From: Methanoregula sp. SKADARSKE-2
Lineage (GTDB): Archaea > Halobacteriota > Methanomicrobia > Methanomicrobiales > Methanospirillaceae
DNA: 64,000 nt
Assembly: GCA_030919125.1 (NCBI GenBank)
Contig: CP121470.1
Location: 930,001 to 994,000 of the forward strand
Reading direction: 5' to 3'
The position numbers were made by a program, and so were the translations under genes. The notes below the pieces were generated by a model. That model had not been told where the DNA came from, did not search any database, and saw only the letters and a program-made list of their open reading frames with translations. Positions 44,048 through 52,859 of this stretch are shown here, piece by piece (positions within the stretch are counted from its first letter, which is position 1; every line of letters begins with the position of its first letter).

Positions 44048-45211
44048 ATGGCAGAGAAATCGGGTGATCCCCTCATCTACCTCAACAATGCGGCGACGAG
44101 CTGGCCGAAACCTCCAGCGGTTCTTGCGGAAGTAGCCCGGTGTCTTGAGTCTCCGGTCTTCGAGGCCGGGCGATCAACTGCCGGGGGAGCGATGGATTAC
44201 CCGGCTGCTGCACGGGAGGCCCTCGCCGGTTTCTTCCGGGCAGAGGAACCGGATCATTTCATCTTTACCCGGAGCGCTACTGACTCCTTAAACCAGCTCC
44301 TCCACGGCTTTGCCCACCGTCAGGCCGGACCCTTTCACGCGATCACCACAGACCTTGAACACAATTCGGTGCTTCGACCCCTTCATCACCTTGAAGGGGA
44401 AGGGCGGCTCTCGCTCACCACGGTCTCTTCCGATGGCGGGTACATCACCCTTCCGGCGATCAAAAGCGCTCTCCTGCCTGATACCCGGCTCATCGTTATG
44501 ACCCACGGGTCCAATGTCCTTGGCACCCTGCAGAATATCCGGCCGATTGCGGAATACTGTGCATCGCATGAGATCTTCCTCATCGTGGACGGTGCCCAGA
44601 CCGCCGGAGGTGTTCCCATAAACCTCTCGGCTATGCCTGTCGGGGCCTTTCTCTTCACCGGGCACAAGGCGCTCTTTGGTATTGCGGGTATTGGCGGGTT
44701 TTATCTCAACGACCCGGAGCTCGTTGACCCGGTGCAGCAGGGCGGGACCGGGTCGGACTCCCGCTCGCTCGCTCATCCTTCGGAGATGCCGCAGAAGTTT
44801 GAAGCCGGTACCCCGAACTACCCGGGTATCGCCTCGCTCCTTGGGGGTCTCCGGTACCTTGAAGGCGAGGGCCTTGGCAAGGTCTTTCGGAAGGGCCATG
44901 ACCTCTCAACGCTCTTCCTCAGCGGGATCTCCTCCGGCGATCTGGGCATCGATCTCTACACCCCCGCTCCGGATCTTCCGGTCGTCTCCTTCAATCTCCG
45001 GAACCTGGACAACGATGAGGCAGGTTACATCCTTGCAAAGGCATACAATATCATCGCCCGGACCGGCCTCCACTGCGCCCCGCTCATCCATGACCGGATA
45101 GATGGCGGGAAGGGCTGTATCCGGGTGAGTTTCTCGTATCTCAACACACCCGATGAATGCCGGCTCGCTGCAAAAGCTGTCCGGGAGGTGGCGAACGGTG
45201 CGGATCGTTAA
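44048..45211 (+). CDS. Class V aminotransferase, cysteine-desulfurase-like
   Basis: About 387 residues. Fold type I PLP enzyme: YLNNAATSWPKPPAVLAEVA (about 10-29), HNSVLRPLHHLEGEG, FLIVDGAQTAGGVPI (Asp pairing with PLP nitrogen, about 180-194) and FLFTGHKALFGIAGIGGFYL (Schiff-base Lys, about 205-224), ending with RTGLHCAPLIH, which has a Cys in the family's mobile-loop area, and KGCIRVSFSYLNTPDE. Methanogens mostly lack IscS, and such proteins are the usual candidates for mobilising sulfur or selenium. I use the ATG at 44048; the frame is open to 43925 but low in similarity. It overlaps the next gene by 14 bases. Confidence 0.82.
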   Translation: MAEKSGDPLIYLNNAATSWPKPPAVLAEVARCLESPVFEAGRSTAGGAMDYPAAAREALAGFFRAEEPDHFIFTRSATDSLNQLLHGFAHRQAGPFHAITTDLEHNSVLRPLHHLEGEGRLSLTTVSSDGGYITLPAIKSALLPDTRLIVMTHGSNVLGTLQNIRPIAEYCASHEIFLIVDGAQTAGGVPINLSAMPVGAFLFTGHKALFGIAGIGGFYLNDPELVDPVQQGGTGSDSRSLAHPSEMPQKFEAGTPNYPGIASLLGGLRYLEGEGLGKVFRKGHDLSTLFLSGISSGDLGIDLYTPAPDLPVVSFNLRNLDNDEAGYILAKAYNIIARTGLHCAPLIHDRIDGGKGCIRVSFSYLNTPDECRLAAKAVREVANGADR

Positions 45212-45569
45212 ATCCATCCAGACAAAGCTCTGTGTTGACGGCTCGCTCATGAAGGAGTTTGTCCTTGACGAGCCCCTGTTGCCTGAGTTCCTCCGGTTCC
45301 TCGAATCATTCGGTACCGTGAAGCGGTACCCGCACATGAGGCACCCTTACTTCTCCTTTGAGAAGGAGCATTTTATCTCTGTCAAAGGATTCAGCGGGGA
45401 TCAGAGTGTCGAAGTACGGTACCGGAAAGAGAACGCAGACCTGCTTGCCGATTACTTCCATCTCCTCCTCTTCTATTTCCGTGAAGGCGAAGCCGGGACC
45501 TCGAAGATGCTGGAGATTACGGAAACGATCCGGGGAAAGATGAAAACCAGGTTCTCCCCCGAGAAATGA
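45198..45569 (+). CDS. Conserved hypothetical protein coupled to the aminotransferase
   Basis: A 123-residue soluble protein starting at a GTG (VRIVKSIQTKLCVDGSLMKE) with a GGGAGGTGG site 6-8 bases upstream, inside the end of the aminotransferase gene. The middle, RYPHMRHPYFSFEKEHFISV, is rich in His and aromatic residues, followed by VEVRYRKENADLLADYFHLL. Coupled translation suggests that it works with the aminotransferase, perhaps as a partner. Family not recognised. Confidence 0.6.
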   Translation: MRIVKSIQTKLCVDGSLMKEFVLDEPLLPEFLRFLESFGTVKRYPHMRHPYFSFEKEHFISVKGFSGDQSVEVRYRKENADLLADYFHLLLFYFREGEAGTSKMLEITETIRGKMKTRFSPEK

Positions 45570-45677
45570 TCTCCCGGGGGCAAAAGAGTCTCCGCCGGAA
45601 ACTTCGTGGGCTGGTGATCCCTTCTCCTCCCCGGAGTACCTTGACCGTTGATAAAAAAAAGGGTGACGGAGTTCTGA

Positions 45678-45944
45678 TCAATAGTTGATCGTCCGCAGTG
45701 CGCGGAGCGTGTCGAGCTCCATCCTGCGGTAATATGACTTCGGGTGGCCGCAGGACGGGCATTTCCAGTCTGCCAGGATGTTTTTGAAATCCGTGCCAGC
45801 CTTTATCGGCGCCTTTGCCATGATTTTTCCCTCGTAAAGCTCCATCCGGTCCGTGTTGACCAGGATCGTGTTGTTGAACGCCTTGGTCTCACCGACTGCC
45901 GGGTCATAGATATGCCCGCACATCATGCATACGTATTTGTCCAT
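45678..45944 (-). CDS. Rubredoxin-like protein with an enlarged loop
   Basis: 88 residues from MDKYVCMMCGHIYDPAVGET. The two rubredoxin knuckles are CMMCGHIYDP (about 6-15) and WKCPSCGHPKSYY (about 67-79), so a [Fe-Cys4] site is expected. Between them lie about 58 residues, where a typical rubredoxin has about 30; the extra part contains NNTILVNTDRMELYEGKIMA. It lies 30 bases downstream of fwdC in the same direction and probably shares its transcript. An electron-transfer role close to the Fwd complex is inferred. The in-frame ATG at 45971 is less likely. Confidence 0.8.
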   Translation of the reverse strand: MDKYVCMMCGHIYDPAVGETKAFNNTILVNTDRMELYEGKIMAKAPIKAGTDFKNILADWKCPSCGHPKSYYRRMELDTLRALRTINY

Positions 45945-45974
45945 GATTTGTATCGCCTCGTCTCCCTTCAAAAA

Positions 45975-46775
45975 TTATTTTTTCATGTAGAGGTGGCCGT
46001 AGACCGTCTCGCCTTTCCGCTTGGGGTGGCGTTCGCCAAGGTCGCCGATATAGTCGACAAACTTTGCCTTGGTGCCGTCGACTTCAAGCTCGACCTCCCC
46101 GACCGGCTTGTAGCCGGGCAACATGACATTGATCGTGCCAAAGACATAGATCTCGCCCTTGACCAGCTGGCCGCCGATACGGCGGTTGGCATCTCCCTTC
46201 AGGATGATCTTGCCCCCCTCCATATGGGTGCCGAGGTGGATGTCGACATCGCCGCCGATGATCATCTCACCGCCGGTCATGAAGGTCGCTACATCGGAGC
46301 CGGCATTGCCCTTTACGCGCAGGACGCCGCCGGACATGCCTCTCCAGTCGCCACGGTATGCAGCGCCGAGGTAGTTACCGGCATTCCCGTTGATGATGAA
46401 CTCGCCGCCGGCCATCGCAAGGCCGCAGAACGAGTGGACGTCACCGTTTACGGTAAGTTTGCCGCCCTTCATCCAGGCGCCGGTGTACATGTCGCAGGCA
46501 GAGTTGATGACCATCTCGCCGGCGGTCATCTTTGCTCCGAGGTACTTTATCTTGGTGCAGTCGCCGTTGACGACGATCTTCGTCTCTGCGGCAGTGGCTC
46601 CGGATTCACCGGTGATGGTGAAGTACTCCCCCATCGTTGGCATTTCCTTCCCATGGTACCCGGTGATCCCTGCGATCTGGTCGAGGGTCTTTCCGGCAAA
46701 TGTATCGGGGGTGACCTGCTCGCATTCCAGGTAGAGTTCCGGGACTTTCTTTAAAGTCAGTGTAACAGTGTTCAT
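45975..46775 (-). CDS. fwdC: Formylmethanofuran dehydrogenase subunit C
   Basis: A 266-residue beta-helix protein related to the C-terminal domain of glutamate synthase. It shows repeated Gly-rich turns: GAKMTAGEMVINSACDMYTG, GGKLTVNGDVHSFCGLAMAG, GGEFIINGNAGNYLGAAYRG and so on every 18-20 residues. FwdC is the structural scaffold between FwdA and FwdB/D. It is the last fwd gene of this operon (G-D-B-A-C), 6 bases after fwdA, and precedes the rubredoxin-like gene. Confidence 0.93.
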   Translation of the reverse strand: MNTVTLTLKKVPELYLECEQVTPDTFAGKTLDQIAGITGYHGKEMPTMGEYFTITGESGATAAETKIVVNGDCTKIKYLGAKMTAGEMVINSACDMYTGAWMKGGKLTVNGDVHSFCGLAMAGGEFIINGNAGNYLGAAYRGDWRGMSGGVLRVKGNAGSDVATFMTGGEMIIGGDVDIHLGTHMEGGKIILKGDANRRIGGQLVKGEIYVFGTINVMLPGYKPVGEVELEVDGTKAKFVDYIGDLGERHPKRKGETVYGHLYMKK

Positions 46776-46781
46776 CTCTTG

Positions 46782-48494
46782 TCACCTCACTCCTGATGCA
46801 TCCACGCTGATGATGTGCTGGTGCGGTGCGTAGCTCTCGGGAACCGGGTAGTTGGCCTCGTTGACGCTGTAGTACCGGAGGAACTTCTCGCGGACATCAT
46901 GCATGACCTGCTTGTTCTCCTTGACTTTCGCATCGACCCAGAAGGTCTGCTTGTGGCCCATGTCGACAACCTTGCCTTCTTCGACGCAGATCTTTCCGTC
47001 CTTGAAGAGGTAGGCGACGTTTGCGAACGCCTTCTCGATGGAGGGTCCGTCTGACGGGAATTTGTCGGGGTTGATGTTGTAGATGGCGATGTCTGCGTTC
47101 ATGCCGACTTTCAGGCCACCGTAATCCTTCGAGAGGCCGAGGCACTTTGCCGGGCCGGCCCGGGTCATTGCAGCGAGCTCGTAGAGCGTGATCTCGCGGT
47201 CGATCTCCTGGAGCGTTGTGGCGCTGATAACCTTGTCTGCCTTCTTGAAGGAGTTGAGCCGTTCGTCCCTGACCTTCTTGGACATCAGCCAGGAGTAGAC
47301 ACGCGGGTAGCGGGTGAACGGGCCGGCGTTGGGGTGATCGGTGGTGATGAAGCAGCGCATCGGGTCCTTTGCATAGAGGGCGATCTCGAGACCGACTGCC
47401 CACTGGCTTGCGAAGACAGCATTGTTCGGGTCGTAGATGAACGGGACGATACCGGCTGCGGTCTCCAGTTCGACGTCAACGTTGAACCACTTGAGGTGGT
47501 TGAGGCCGTGGAGGTGGTGCTCGAACGGGCCGTCGGCCGTCATCGTAGTGGTCTCGTCGAGGGTGACGTTACCGGTATCGATGGTGAGGTTCTTCTGCTT
47601 GTTGACGTAGTCCATGACCTCCTTGGCACCCGACTCGAAGTCGCCCCAGTTGGTTCCCTTGTAGGAGTGGAACTGGATGTGGGTGGAGTGGAGGACCTGC
47701 TCGCGGCCAAAGTTGTTGGTTGCCTTGATATTCTCGGCAAGTTTGAGCGAGTCGATGGTGGTCTTGTAGTTGCCGGGGTTGCCGAGATCGTTCTGGTGGA
47801 GGTGCATCGAGTGCGGGAGACCGAGGAACTCGTTGGCCTTGATCAGGCCCGTGATGATCTCCGCGGGAGTGATATCGAAGTAGGGGACCGGGTCGTGGAT
47901 GGTGAGACAGTTCAGTCCCCAGGCCCATGCTTCCGTGCCGCCGGGGTTGACGCACTTGACACCGTATCCCTTGGTCTGCCTGAGAACCCACGCGATGTAC
48001 GCCGCGGTGTTCTCGATCTCCTGATTCTTCAGGTATTCGAGGATAAACCAGTTGTTGCCGAAGACCGGAAGCGCTGCCTCATCGATGATAGGGGTGTCGT
48101 GGATCTCTTCGTGGACATGCCGTGCGTAGAGCGGGGGCATCGCGGCTTCCATGGCAAAGGTGAAACCAAGCCGGGCATACTCGTACCCGGTCTTGAATAC
48201 GGTCGGGATCGACTTGCCACCTTCGATACGGGTCATGCCCGGCTTCTTGTGGGAGTCGAAGTGTTTGTCCTCGGGCCTGTACCAGCGGCCCGCGTTGACC
48301 TTGGGCCCTGCCACATGGGCGTGGACCTCAAGCGCACCTGCCATCACGGTCTTGTCTTTTGCGTCGATGACCTTTGCTCCGGATCCGACCTTGTCGACAA
48401 TCTTCCCGTCATTGACGGCGATATCCTTCTTGTCTCCCTTGATCCCCTGGACCGGGTCGAAGACATGGCCGTTCCTGATGATATATTCAGACAT
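46782..48494 (-). CDS. fwdA: Formylmethanofuran dehydrogenase subunit A (amidohydrolase)
   Basis: 570 residues of the dihydroorotase-like amidohydrolase family. Metal ligands: LEVHAHVAGPKVNAGRWYRP (about 55-74), HSMHLHQNDLGNPGNYK (about 228-244), LHSTHIQFHSY and the catalytic Asp in FITTDHPNAGPFTRYPR. FwdA condenses formate, delivered through an internal channel from FwdB, with methanofuran to make formylmethanofuran, the first step of methanogenesis from CO2. Intact and normal length. It starts one base after the fwdB stop. Confidence 0.95.
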   Translation of the reverse strand: MSEYIIRNGHVFDPVQGIKGDKKDIAVNDGKIVDKVGSGAKVIDAKDKTVMAGALEVHAHVAGPKVNAGRWYRPEDKHFDSHKKPGMTRIEGGKSIPTVFKTGYEYARLGFTFAMEAAMPPLYARHVHEEIHDTPIIDEAALPVFGNNWFILEYLKNQEIENTAAYIAWVLRQTKGYGVKCVNPGGTEAWAWGLNCLTIHDPVPYFDITPAEIITGLIKANEFLGLPHSMHLHQNDLGNPGNYKTTIDSLKLAENIKATNNFGREQVLHSTHIQFHSYKGTNWGDFESGAKEVMDYVNKQKNLTIDTGNVTLDETTTMTADGPFEHHLHGLNHLKWFNVDVELETAAGIVPFIYDPNNAVFASQWAVGLEIALYAKDPMRCFITTDHPNAGPFTRYPRVYSWLMSKKVRDERLNSFKKADKVISATTLQEIDREITLYELAAMTRAGPAKCLGLSKDYGGLKVGMNADIAIYNINPDKFPSDGPSIEKAFANVAYLFKDGKICVEEGKVVDMGHKQTFWVDAKVKENKQVMHDVREKFLRYYSVNEANYPVPESYAPHQHIISVDASGVR

Positions 48495-49820
48495 TTACGT
48501 ACCTCCCCCGGCGATGAGTTCGTCAACACGCTTGCTGATCTTTGTCAGGAGTTCCTCATCGGTGAGTACACCCTCGGGTGGCTCGACCACCTTGCGGGTC
48601 TCGATGGGGACGTTGTCCATACGATAGGCACAGCCCCCGACTTCGACACCGACAAGTGCTACGGGGATGTGGAGATCGGAGATCTCGGTCGTGCAGTTGA
48701 TGTGCGGATCGATCGTTACGGTTGGTTTCCGCGAGCTGCTGATCATCGCATCGACCGGGAAGTGTGCGCCGGGATCGGTTGCGATATAGAAGCATGCCTC
48801 GACCTCGCTCCGGTTGAGCAGGTCGACAGAGGTCGTCTCACCGGTCTGGTGGCGTGCCTGGTCTCTCCGCGAGAGGTCGACTGCGTACGGGAACCCGTAC
48901 TGCCAGCCGAGCACCTGGCCGGAACCGGTCACGTTCCAGTGACCCCGCATTGCCATGATCGCGAATTTCGTGTAGTCGTTCATGTCGCGGGTCAGGTTGA
49001 TGGCGATATCGATGTTGTGGTTCCTGCCCATCGAGTGGGTAAGACCCATGCCAAAGAAGATGACGCCGAACCGGGCCTGCTTGAGGTCCTCAACGATCTC
49101 GTAGATCTTCTCTCTCGGGACTCCACCGACAGTGTCCGGGAGCGCTTCGCCGCGGGCCGCGGTCCTGAAGGCGTTCAGGAGTTCGTAGTCGAAGCCCTGC
49201 TGGACCTGGATGAACTCATCTGCGCACTTGGCAGTGTCCGTGTACCGGCAGTCAACGCAGTAAATCTTCCTCCCCTTGTGGCCCTTGACGGTGAAAAATC
49301 CGCGGGGGAAGATCGAGTACCGGGACATGTGCCGGGGGTGGGCGTGAGCCGGGTTGCATCCCCAGAAGATGACGCGGTCGGCACGGTTCTTGACCTCACC
49401 GAGCGTACAGCTCGGGACACCGACATCCTCGATGGCGATGAGCGAGGAACCGTGGCAGACAGTCGCACAGTTGTCGACGATCGCGCCGGTCTTTTCTGCG
49501 ATCTCGTGGCCGATGGACATAGCCTGGCAGCTGGTGGATGCCCAGCCGTACATCAGGGTCTTTCTCGACTTGACGAGCATCTTTGCGGTCCAGTCGATCG
49601 CCTCGTCGTACGAGACCTCTTTGAACGTGCCGTCAGCCTGCCGCATCCGCGGCCGGGTCACCCGTCCGGGTTCCCGCTGGTGGTTGAACTTCTCAGCCCC
49701 GATGGCGCAGGCATTCTTGACGCCGAGGATCGTCTTGTTGTCGTCAGATACCGTGATGACGATATCATCGCAGAGGGTACCGCAGAATGGGCAGATAACA
49801 TCAGTTACTTCTTTTGGCAT
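48495..49820 (-). CDS. fwdB: Formylmethanofuran dehydrogenase subunit B (Mo/W-pterin catalytic)
   Basis: 441 residues. The N-terminal cluster motif ICPFCGTLCDDIVI and KNACAIGAEKF binds one [4Fe-4S]. The metal-ligand region is DNCATVCHGSSLIAIEDVG (about 116-134) with Cys rather than selenocysteine. FWGCNPAHAHPRHMSRYSIF and VDCRYTDTAKCADEFIQVQQ contact the pterin cofactor. It reduces CO2 to formate at tungsten or molybdenum. Whether it is a W (fwd) or Mo (fmd) enzyme cannot be decided from sequence. The operon lies between the Mod and Tup uptake systems. It ends next to fwdA and starts 4 bases after fwdD. Confidence 0.95.
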   Translation of the reverse strand: MPKEVTDVICPFCGTLCDDIVITVSDDNKTILGVKNACAIGAEKFNHQREPGRVTRPRMRQADGTFKEVSYDEAIDWTAKMLVKSRKTLMYGWASTSCQAMSIGHEIAEKTGAIVDNCATVCHGSSLIAIEDVGVPSCTLGEVKNRADRVIFWGCNPAHAHPRHMSRYSIFPRGFFTVKGHKGRKIYCVDCRYTDTAKCADEFIQVQQGFDYELLNAFRTAARGEALPDTVGGVPREKIYEIVEDLKQARFGVIFFGMGLTHSMGRNHNIDIAINLTRDMNDYTKFAIMAMRGHWNVTGSGQVLGWQYGFPYAVDLSRRDQARHQTGETTSVDLLNRSEVEACFYIATDPGAHFPVDAMISSSRKPTVTIDPHINCTTEISDLHIPVALVGVEVGGCAYRMDNVPIETRKVVEPPEGVLTDEELLTKISKRVDELIAGGGT

Positions 49821-49824
49821 CGCT

Positions 49825-50232
49825 TCACTTCCTTATGAGTCCGCAGGCGTCCTGCAGTACTTCCACAGCGCCCATAATGCGTTCGTTTGCGGCGATCTCG
49901 ACGTCGACCGGGAATCCCTTGAAGCAGGGTTCCCCGGTGGAGAAGGTGTAGGCCGGGACGATCCGGTTTGCCCAGGGTCCCATCGGGATGTGGGCGAGGC
50001 CCGGGACAAGGTCTTCGCGGGTCTCGACAGCTTTTACAATAACGCTGCCGACCGAGCTCGTGACCTTCACGTTGGTGTTCTTCCAGACCCCGAGGTTCTT
50101 CATGTCCTCAGGGTGCATGTGAATAATCGTGCAGGCGTCAAAATATTTCTTCGACGTCTTGCCTGCTTCCATGCCTACACCTTGCTGGATGGTCCGGCAT
50201 GTAATCATGTTGAGGGTAATTTTGTCTGCCAT
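49825..50232 (-). CDS. fwdD: Formylmethanofuran dehydrogenase subunit D
   Basis: 135 residues, the molydopterin dinucleotide-binding domain that is fused to the catalytic chain in other DMSO-reductase family enzymes. ITCRTIQQGVGMEAGKTSKK is the family start, CTIIHMHPEDMKNLGV and VWKNTNVKVTSSVGSVIVKA form the double-psi barrel, and MGPWANRIVPAYTFSTGEPC contacts the cofactor. The start is the ATG at 50232; the open frame further upstream lies inside fwdG. It comes 14 bases after fwdG. Confidence 0.93.
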   Translation of the reverse strand: MADKITLNMITCRTIQQGVGMEAGKTSKKYFDACTIIHMHPEDMKNLGVWKNTNVKVTSSVGSVIVKAVETREDLVPGLAHIPMGPWANRIVPAYTFSTGEPCFKGFPVDVEIAANERIMGAVEVLQDACGLIRK

Positions 50233-50246
50233 AATGTACCTCAGGA

Positions 50247-50525
50247 TTAGGAGTGGACGATTCCGGATCTGCCGACCGGCGATCTCATCTCGGGCCCGGC
50301 AAGGCTGATCACATCGTAGGGACAGGCTTCGACACAAACACCGCAACCTGCACAGAGTTCAGCCTTGAAATCGAGGCTGACCGATACTCCGTCCCGAACC
50401 TGGTAGATCTTATCCTTTGATACAGGATCGATCGTGAAGAGTTCGAGAGCATTGACCGGACAGGCAACTACGCAGTTGCCGCAACCGGTACACCGTTCCA
50501 GATTAATATGAACCGCAAAGGCCAT
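50247..50525 (-). CDS. fwdG: Formylmethanofuran dehydrogenase-associated ferredoxin subunit G
   Basis: 92 residues with two [4Fe-4S] motifs: RCTGCGNCVVACPVNALEL (about 12-30) and LCAGCGVCVEACPYDVISL (about 57-75), leading electrons to FwdB. First gene of fwdG-D-B-A-C. I use the ATG at 50525 (MAFAVHINLE) because GGTGA lies 5 bases upstream; codons at 50537 and 50531 are alternatives. An AT-rich promoter (ATTCATAAAAC on the minus strand) lies about 55 bases upstream. A truncated close relative is at 31507-31733. Confidence 0.9.
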   Translation of the reverse strand: MAFAVHINLERCTGCGNCVVACPVNALELFTIDPVSKDKIYQVRDGVSVSLDFKAELCAGCGVCVEACPYDVISLAGPEMRSPVGRSGIVHS

Positions 50526-51126
50526 GCACATCACCAATATACTTGGTTAATTCTTAGAGTTGTTGAGTTCTGTAATTAAGTTTTATGAATTTGCAGAAGA
50601 GTAAATTGAAAATAATTGATGGCAGATTAATTTTTCTGTAGGAAGTTAACTCATCTCCCGCTTTTTAGAATATAATTGACATCGGGGTTGAAAAAACCCA
50701 GGGTTCCATCCATCGCATTTCATAAAATAACATTAATTGTTAACATCCTCAAATCTTCTGACTCGGGCCCTGTCATTTTCCTAAAACGCGCGACCGTGGC
50801 TTCGCCGCGTATCCACGATCGTATCCCTGGTAATTCCAAAAGCGTACCAGGGAATATCTGTTTTAATATCCACATTCCTGAAAAAAAACCGGAGAGGAGA
50901 ATCGAGAAGAAGATGGAATTATGGTGGGATTTTTGCGCCCCTCCCCAGCTGCTGGTGCGATGAAAAATTTACCGGTTGTTGAAGATTTTAAACCGGTAAA
51001 AAGTGCGAACCCAACACCCTGTAAAGGGCACGAGAGTTCTCATACCTGAATCCTTTTTGTAAATGAAACGGGTCTGACTTTTGTCCCGAAGATCCGGGCC
51101 GGCAGAGGTGGCTCTTCTTGTGTGTT
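50526..51126. other. Upstream region of the fwd operon and non-coding stretch
   Basis: About 600 bases. The part next to fwdG is AT-rich and should hold its promoter and leader. A 95-codon plus-strand frame (50676-50963) has no family support. An imperfect repeat ATCCCTGGTAATTCC / GTACCAGGGAAT near 50822-50853 could form a hairpin. Confidence 0.35.
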
Positions 51127-51630
51127 TTACCGGAACCGGCTGTCCGACCGGGTACCCTCTGCATTTTTTGCAACCTCTTCGAACCACCCCAGTCTCGCAT
51201 CCGGGTAGGAGTCGAAGAGCGGGATGTACGGCTTGATATCGAGGATCGGGGTGCCGTTGAGCAGATCGACATCTTCAACAACGAGAGATCTTCCGTCGCG
51301 TTCAACGAGCCGGACGATCGAGAGGCCGATGGCGTTGGGTCGTTTTGGTGCCCGGGTCGCAAAGACCCCGCGGGGTCGTGGATCGAGGAACGGCTTCACG
51401 GTGAGGGCAGGACCGGTGCACCGGTGGAAAAAATAGATGAGGATAATCCGGGAGAACCCTTCGATATCGGATAAGCCCTCGCAGAATTTTTCACGGATCT
51501 CAATTGTCCCGCGAACACCCCGGGCCCCAGCCGGCTGGATCGGCATCCCCTCGATCTCATTCCATGGCGAATGGATAAGTCCGATCGGTTCATAGGTAAT
51601 GGCGCTGGGTTCGATCTCCGGGTCTGACAT
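51127..51630 (-). CDS. trmO: tRNA m6t6A37 methyltransferase TrmO
   Basis: A 167-residue TrmO/TsaA-like (UPF0066) beta-barrel SAM enzyme that methylates N6 of threonylcarbamoyl-A37 in tRNA-Thr. Family motifs: YEPIGLIHSPW (about 13-23), QPAGARGVRGTIEI, LIYFFHRCTG, then the conserved RGVFATRAPKRPNAIGLSIV (about 86-105) and LNGTPILDIKPYIPLFD. Length is typical of archaeal TrmO. It stands alone on the minus strand. Confidence 0.9.
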   Translation of the reverse strand: MSDPEIEPSAITYEPIGLIHSPWNEIEGMPIQPAGARGVRGTIEIREKFCEGLSDIEGFSRIILIYFFHRCTGPALTVKPFLDPRPRGVFATRAPKRPNAIGLSIVRLVERDGRSLVVEDVDLLNGTPILDIKPYIPLFDSYPDARLGWFEEVAKNAEGTRSDSRFR

Positions 51631-51742
51631 AAAGGTAGATCTTTACTTCGAAAGGATAGTGTCTTTCGCTCCGGTAACAAGACCCCGGAACCGGCCGGGT
51701 CTGATCCCCGATATAGGTTGTAATCCCGGTCTTTTCCGGTGA

Positions 51743-52486
51743 TCAGGCTGCACTGCCAGAGATTCCACCTGGGGGAACTTGTTGCGGCTCATCATCGTCC
51801 GCGACCTTTACCGAGGAGCAGATCCCCATCAGCCCCGTGCAGAGGATAAGCCCGAGAAGAGCGGCGAGGGTGATCTCACGCTCCGATATCAGGCCTGCAA
51901 TCCTGAGCCCGACAAAACCGGCAAGCACCAAACCGTGCTGGATGGAAAACTGCCGGATCCTCCCATCCCGTGTATCGCAGGGCCGGATGGTTCCGGAGAG
52001 ACGAAGTGTGCTGAATGGGTAGAGGGGTGTGATCCCCTTCCGCGTACAGAGATCTTCTGCGAGGTGGAGGCACAGGCCAAGGAGAATCCCGGCGAGGAGG
52101 AGAGGTGCGGACGCGAACTGCGGGGAAGCTCCCAAAAAGAGAACGATACCGTACTGGATTCCTGCAATGATCAGGAACATGAACAGGATTCCGGGAACGG
52201 AATGGGTGAGACGCTTGTCGCACTGCGGAGCATCGATCCCGGGGATTAACCGGTAGGAGCTGCAGATCACCGGCACGCAGATGAGGCGTGCGAACCGGGT
52301 TATCATCCAGGCCGGGGTGAGAGCCGTGATCCGTTTCGGTGCCTTCATCTGGATATCCGGGAGGATTACCCCGATGCAGGTCCCTGCTGCGAGCAGGATA
52401 AGGAGGAAGAGATCCCAAGGAACGATCGCAAGCCCGGCGATGAGCGAACAGATCAGGGAGAGAGTGATGTGGTGCCGGGTGATCAT
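51743..52486 (-). CDS. YdjM-like membrane-bound metal-dependent hydrolase
   Basis: A 247-residue protein with several hydrophobic spans. The features RHHITLSLICSL (His at the N-terminus), GVILPDIQ (DI), KRLTHSVPGILFMFLI (HS) and LGLCLHLAEDLCTRKGITPL (HxxED-TxxG) match the YdjM/DUF457 family of predicted metal-dependent membrane hydrolases. Substrate unknown. A Pro/Gly/Ser-rich tail of about 20 residues ends the protein. In the arrangement before the proposed inversion it would lie downstream of an intact mop gene. Confidence 0.75.
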   Translation of the reverse strand: MITRHHITLSLICSLIAGLAIVPWDLFLLILLAAGTCIGVILPDIQMKAPKRITALTPAWMITRFARLICVPVICSSYRLIPGIDAPQCDKRLTHSVPGILFMFLIIAGIQYGIVLFLGASPQFASAPLLLAGILLGLCLHLAEDLCTRKGITPLYPFSTLRLSGTIRPCDTRDGRIRQFSIQHGLVLAGFVGLRIAGLISEREITLAALLGLILCTGLMGICSSVKVADDDEPQQVPPGGISGSAA

Positions 52487-52859
52487 TGCCTGTTTCCCTC
52501 ACGGTAATGCTGTGAGTTCGTGCCGGTTTTTGTGCCCGGGAATCCCCCGGGCAGAGTGTTGCCGGTTGAGGCTTTTTATCCGGGACGGCAGCCCGGTCCG
52601 ATCATAGCGTATTGACGTTTGTGTGCATGTGTCCGGTTGGGGTTCATCCAAGGGACAGGGATCATGTTGGTGCAGGACATAATAATAGTTTTCGTTTAAC
52701 TTTGTTTAAATGTCAATATAAATTATATCCGACCCCCTCCTCTGAAGACCGGGAAGTTTGGCGCCGTTTTTTTCAAGGAAACACCCCCGGGAACCCCCGG
52801 TGTTCCTGCAGAACGGTCCGAAACAAAGGGATTTAGGAGGAGAGAAAAAGGGGGTTTTC
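52487..52859. other. Stretch without a supportable gene
   Basis: About 370 bases. An AT-rich section at 52680-52730 (CGTTTAACTTTGTTTAAATG and TATAAATTATATCC) may be a promoter or the end of a transcript. Nothing else is recognised. Confidence 0.35.

Noticed and set aside
47334..49838. An 834-codon open frame on the plus strand
   Set aside because: It lies antisense to fwdA and fwdB, which are certain. Its composition (Asp/Val/Leu/Arg-rich without any motif) is that of a shadow frame in GC-rich coding DNA.
50676..50963. A 95-residue plus-strand gene upstream of fwd
   Set aside because: No ribosome-binding site, no motif, AT-rich and likely promoter region.
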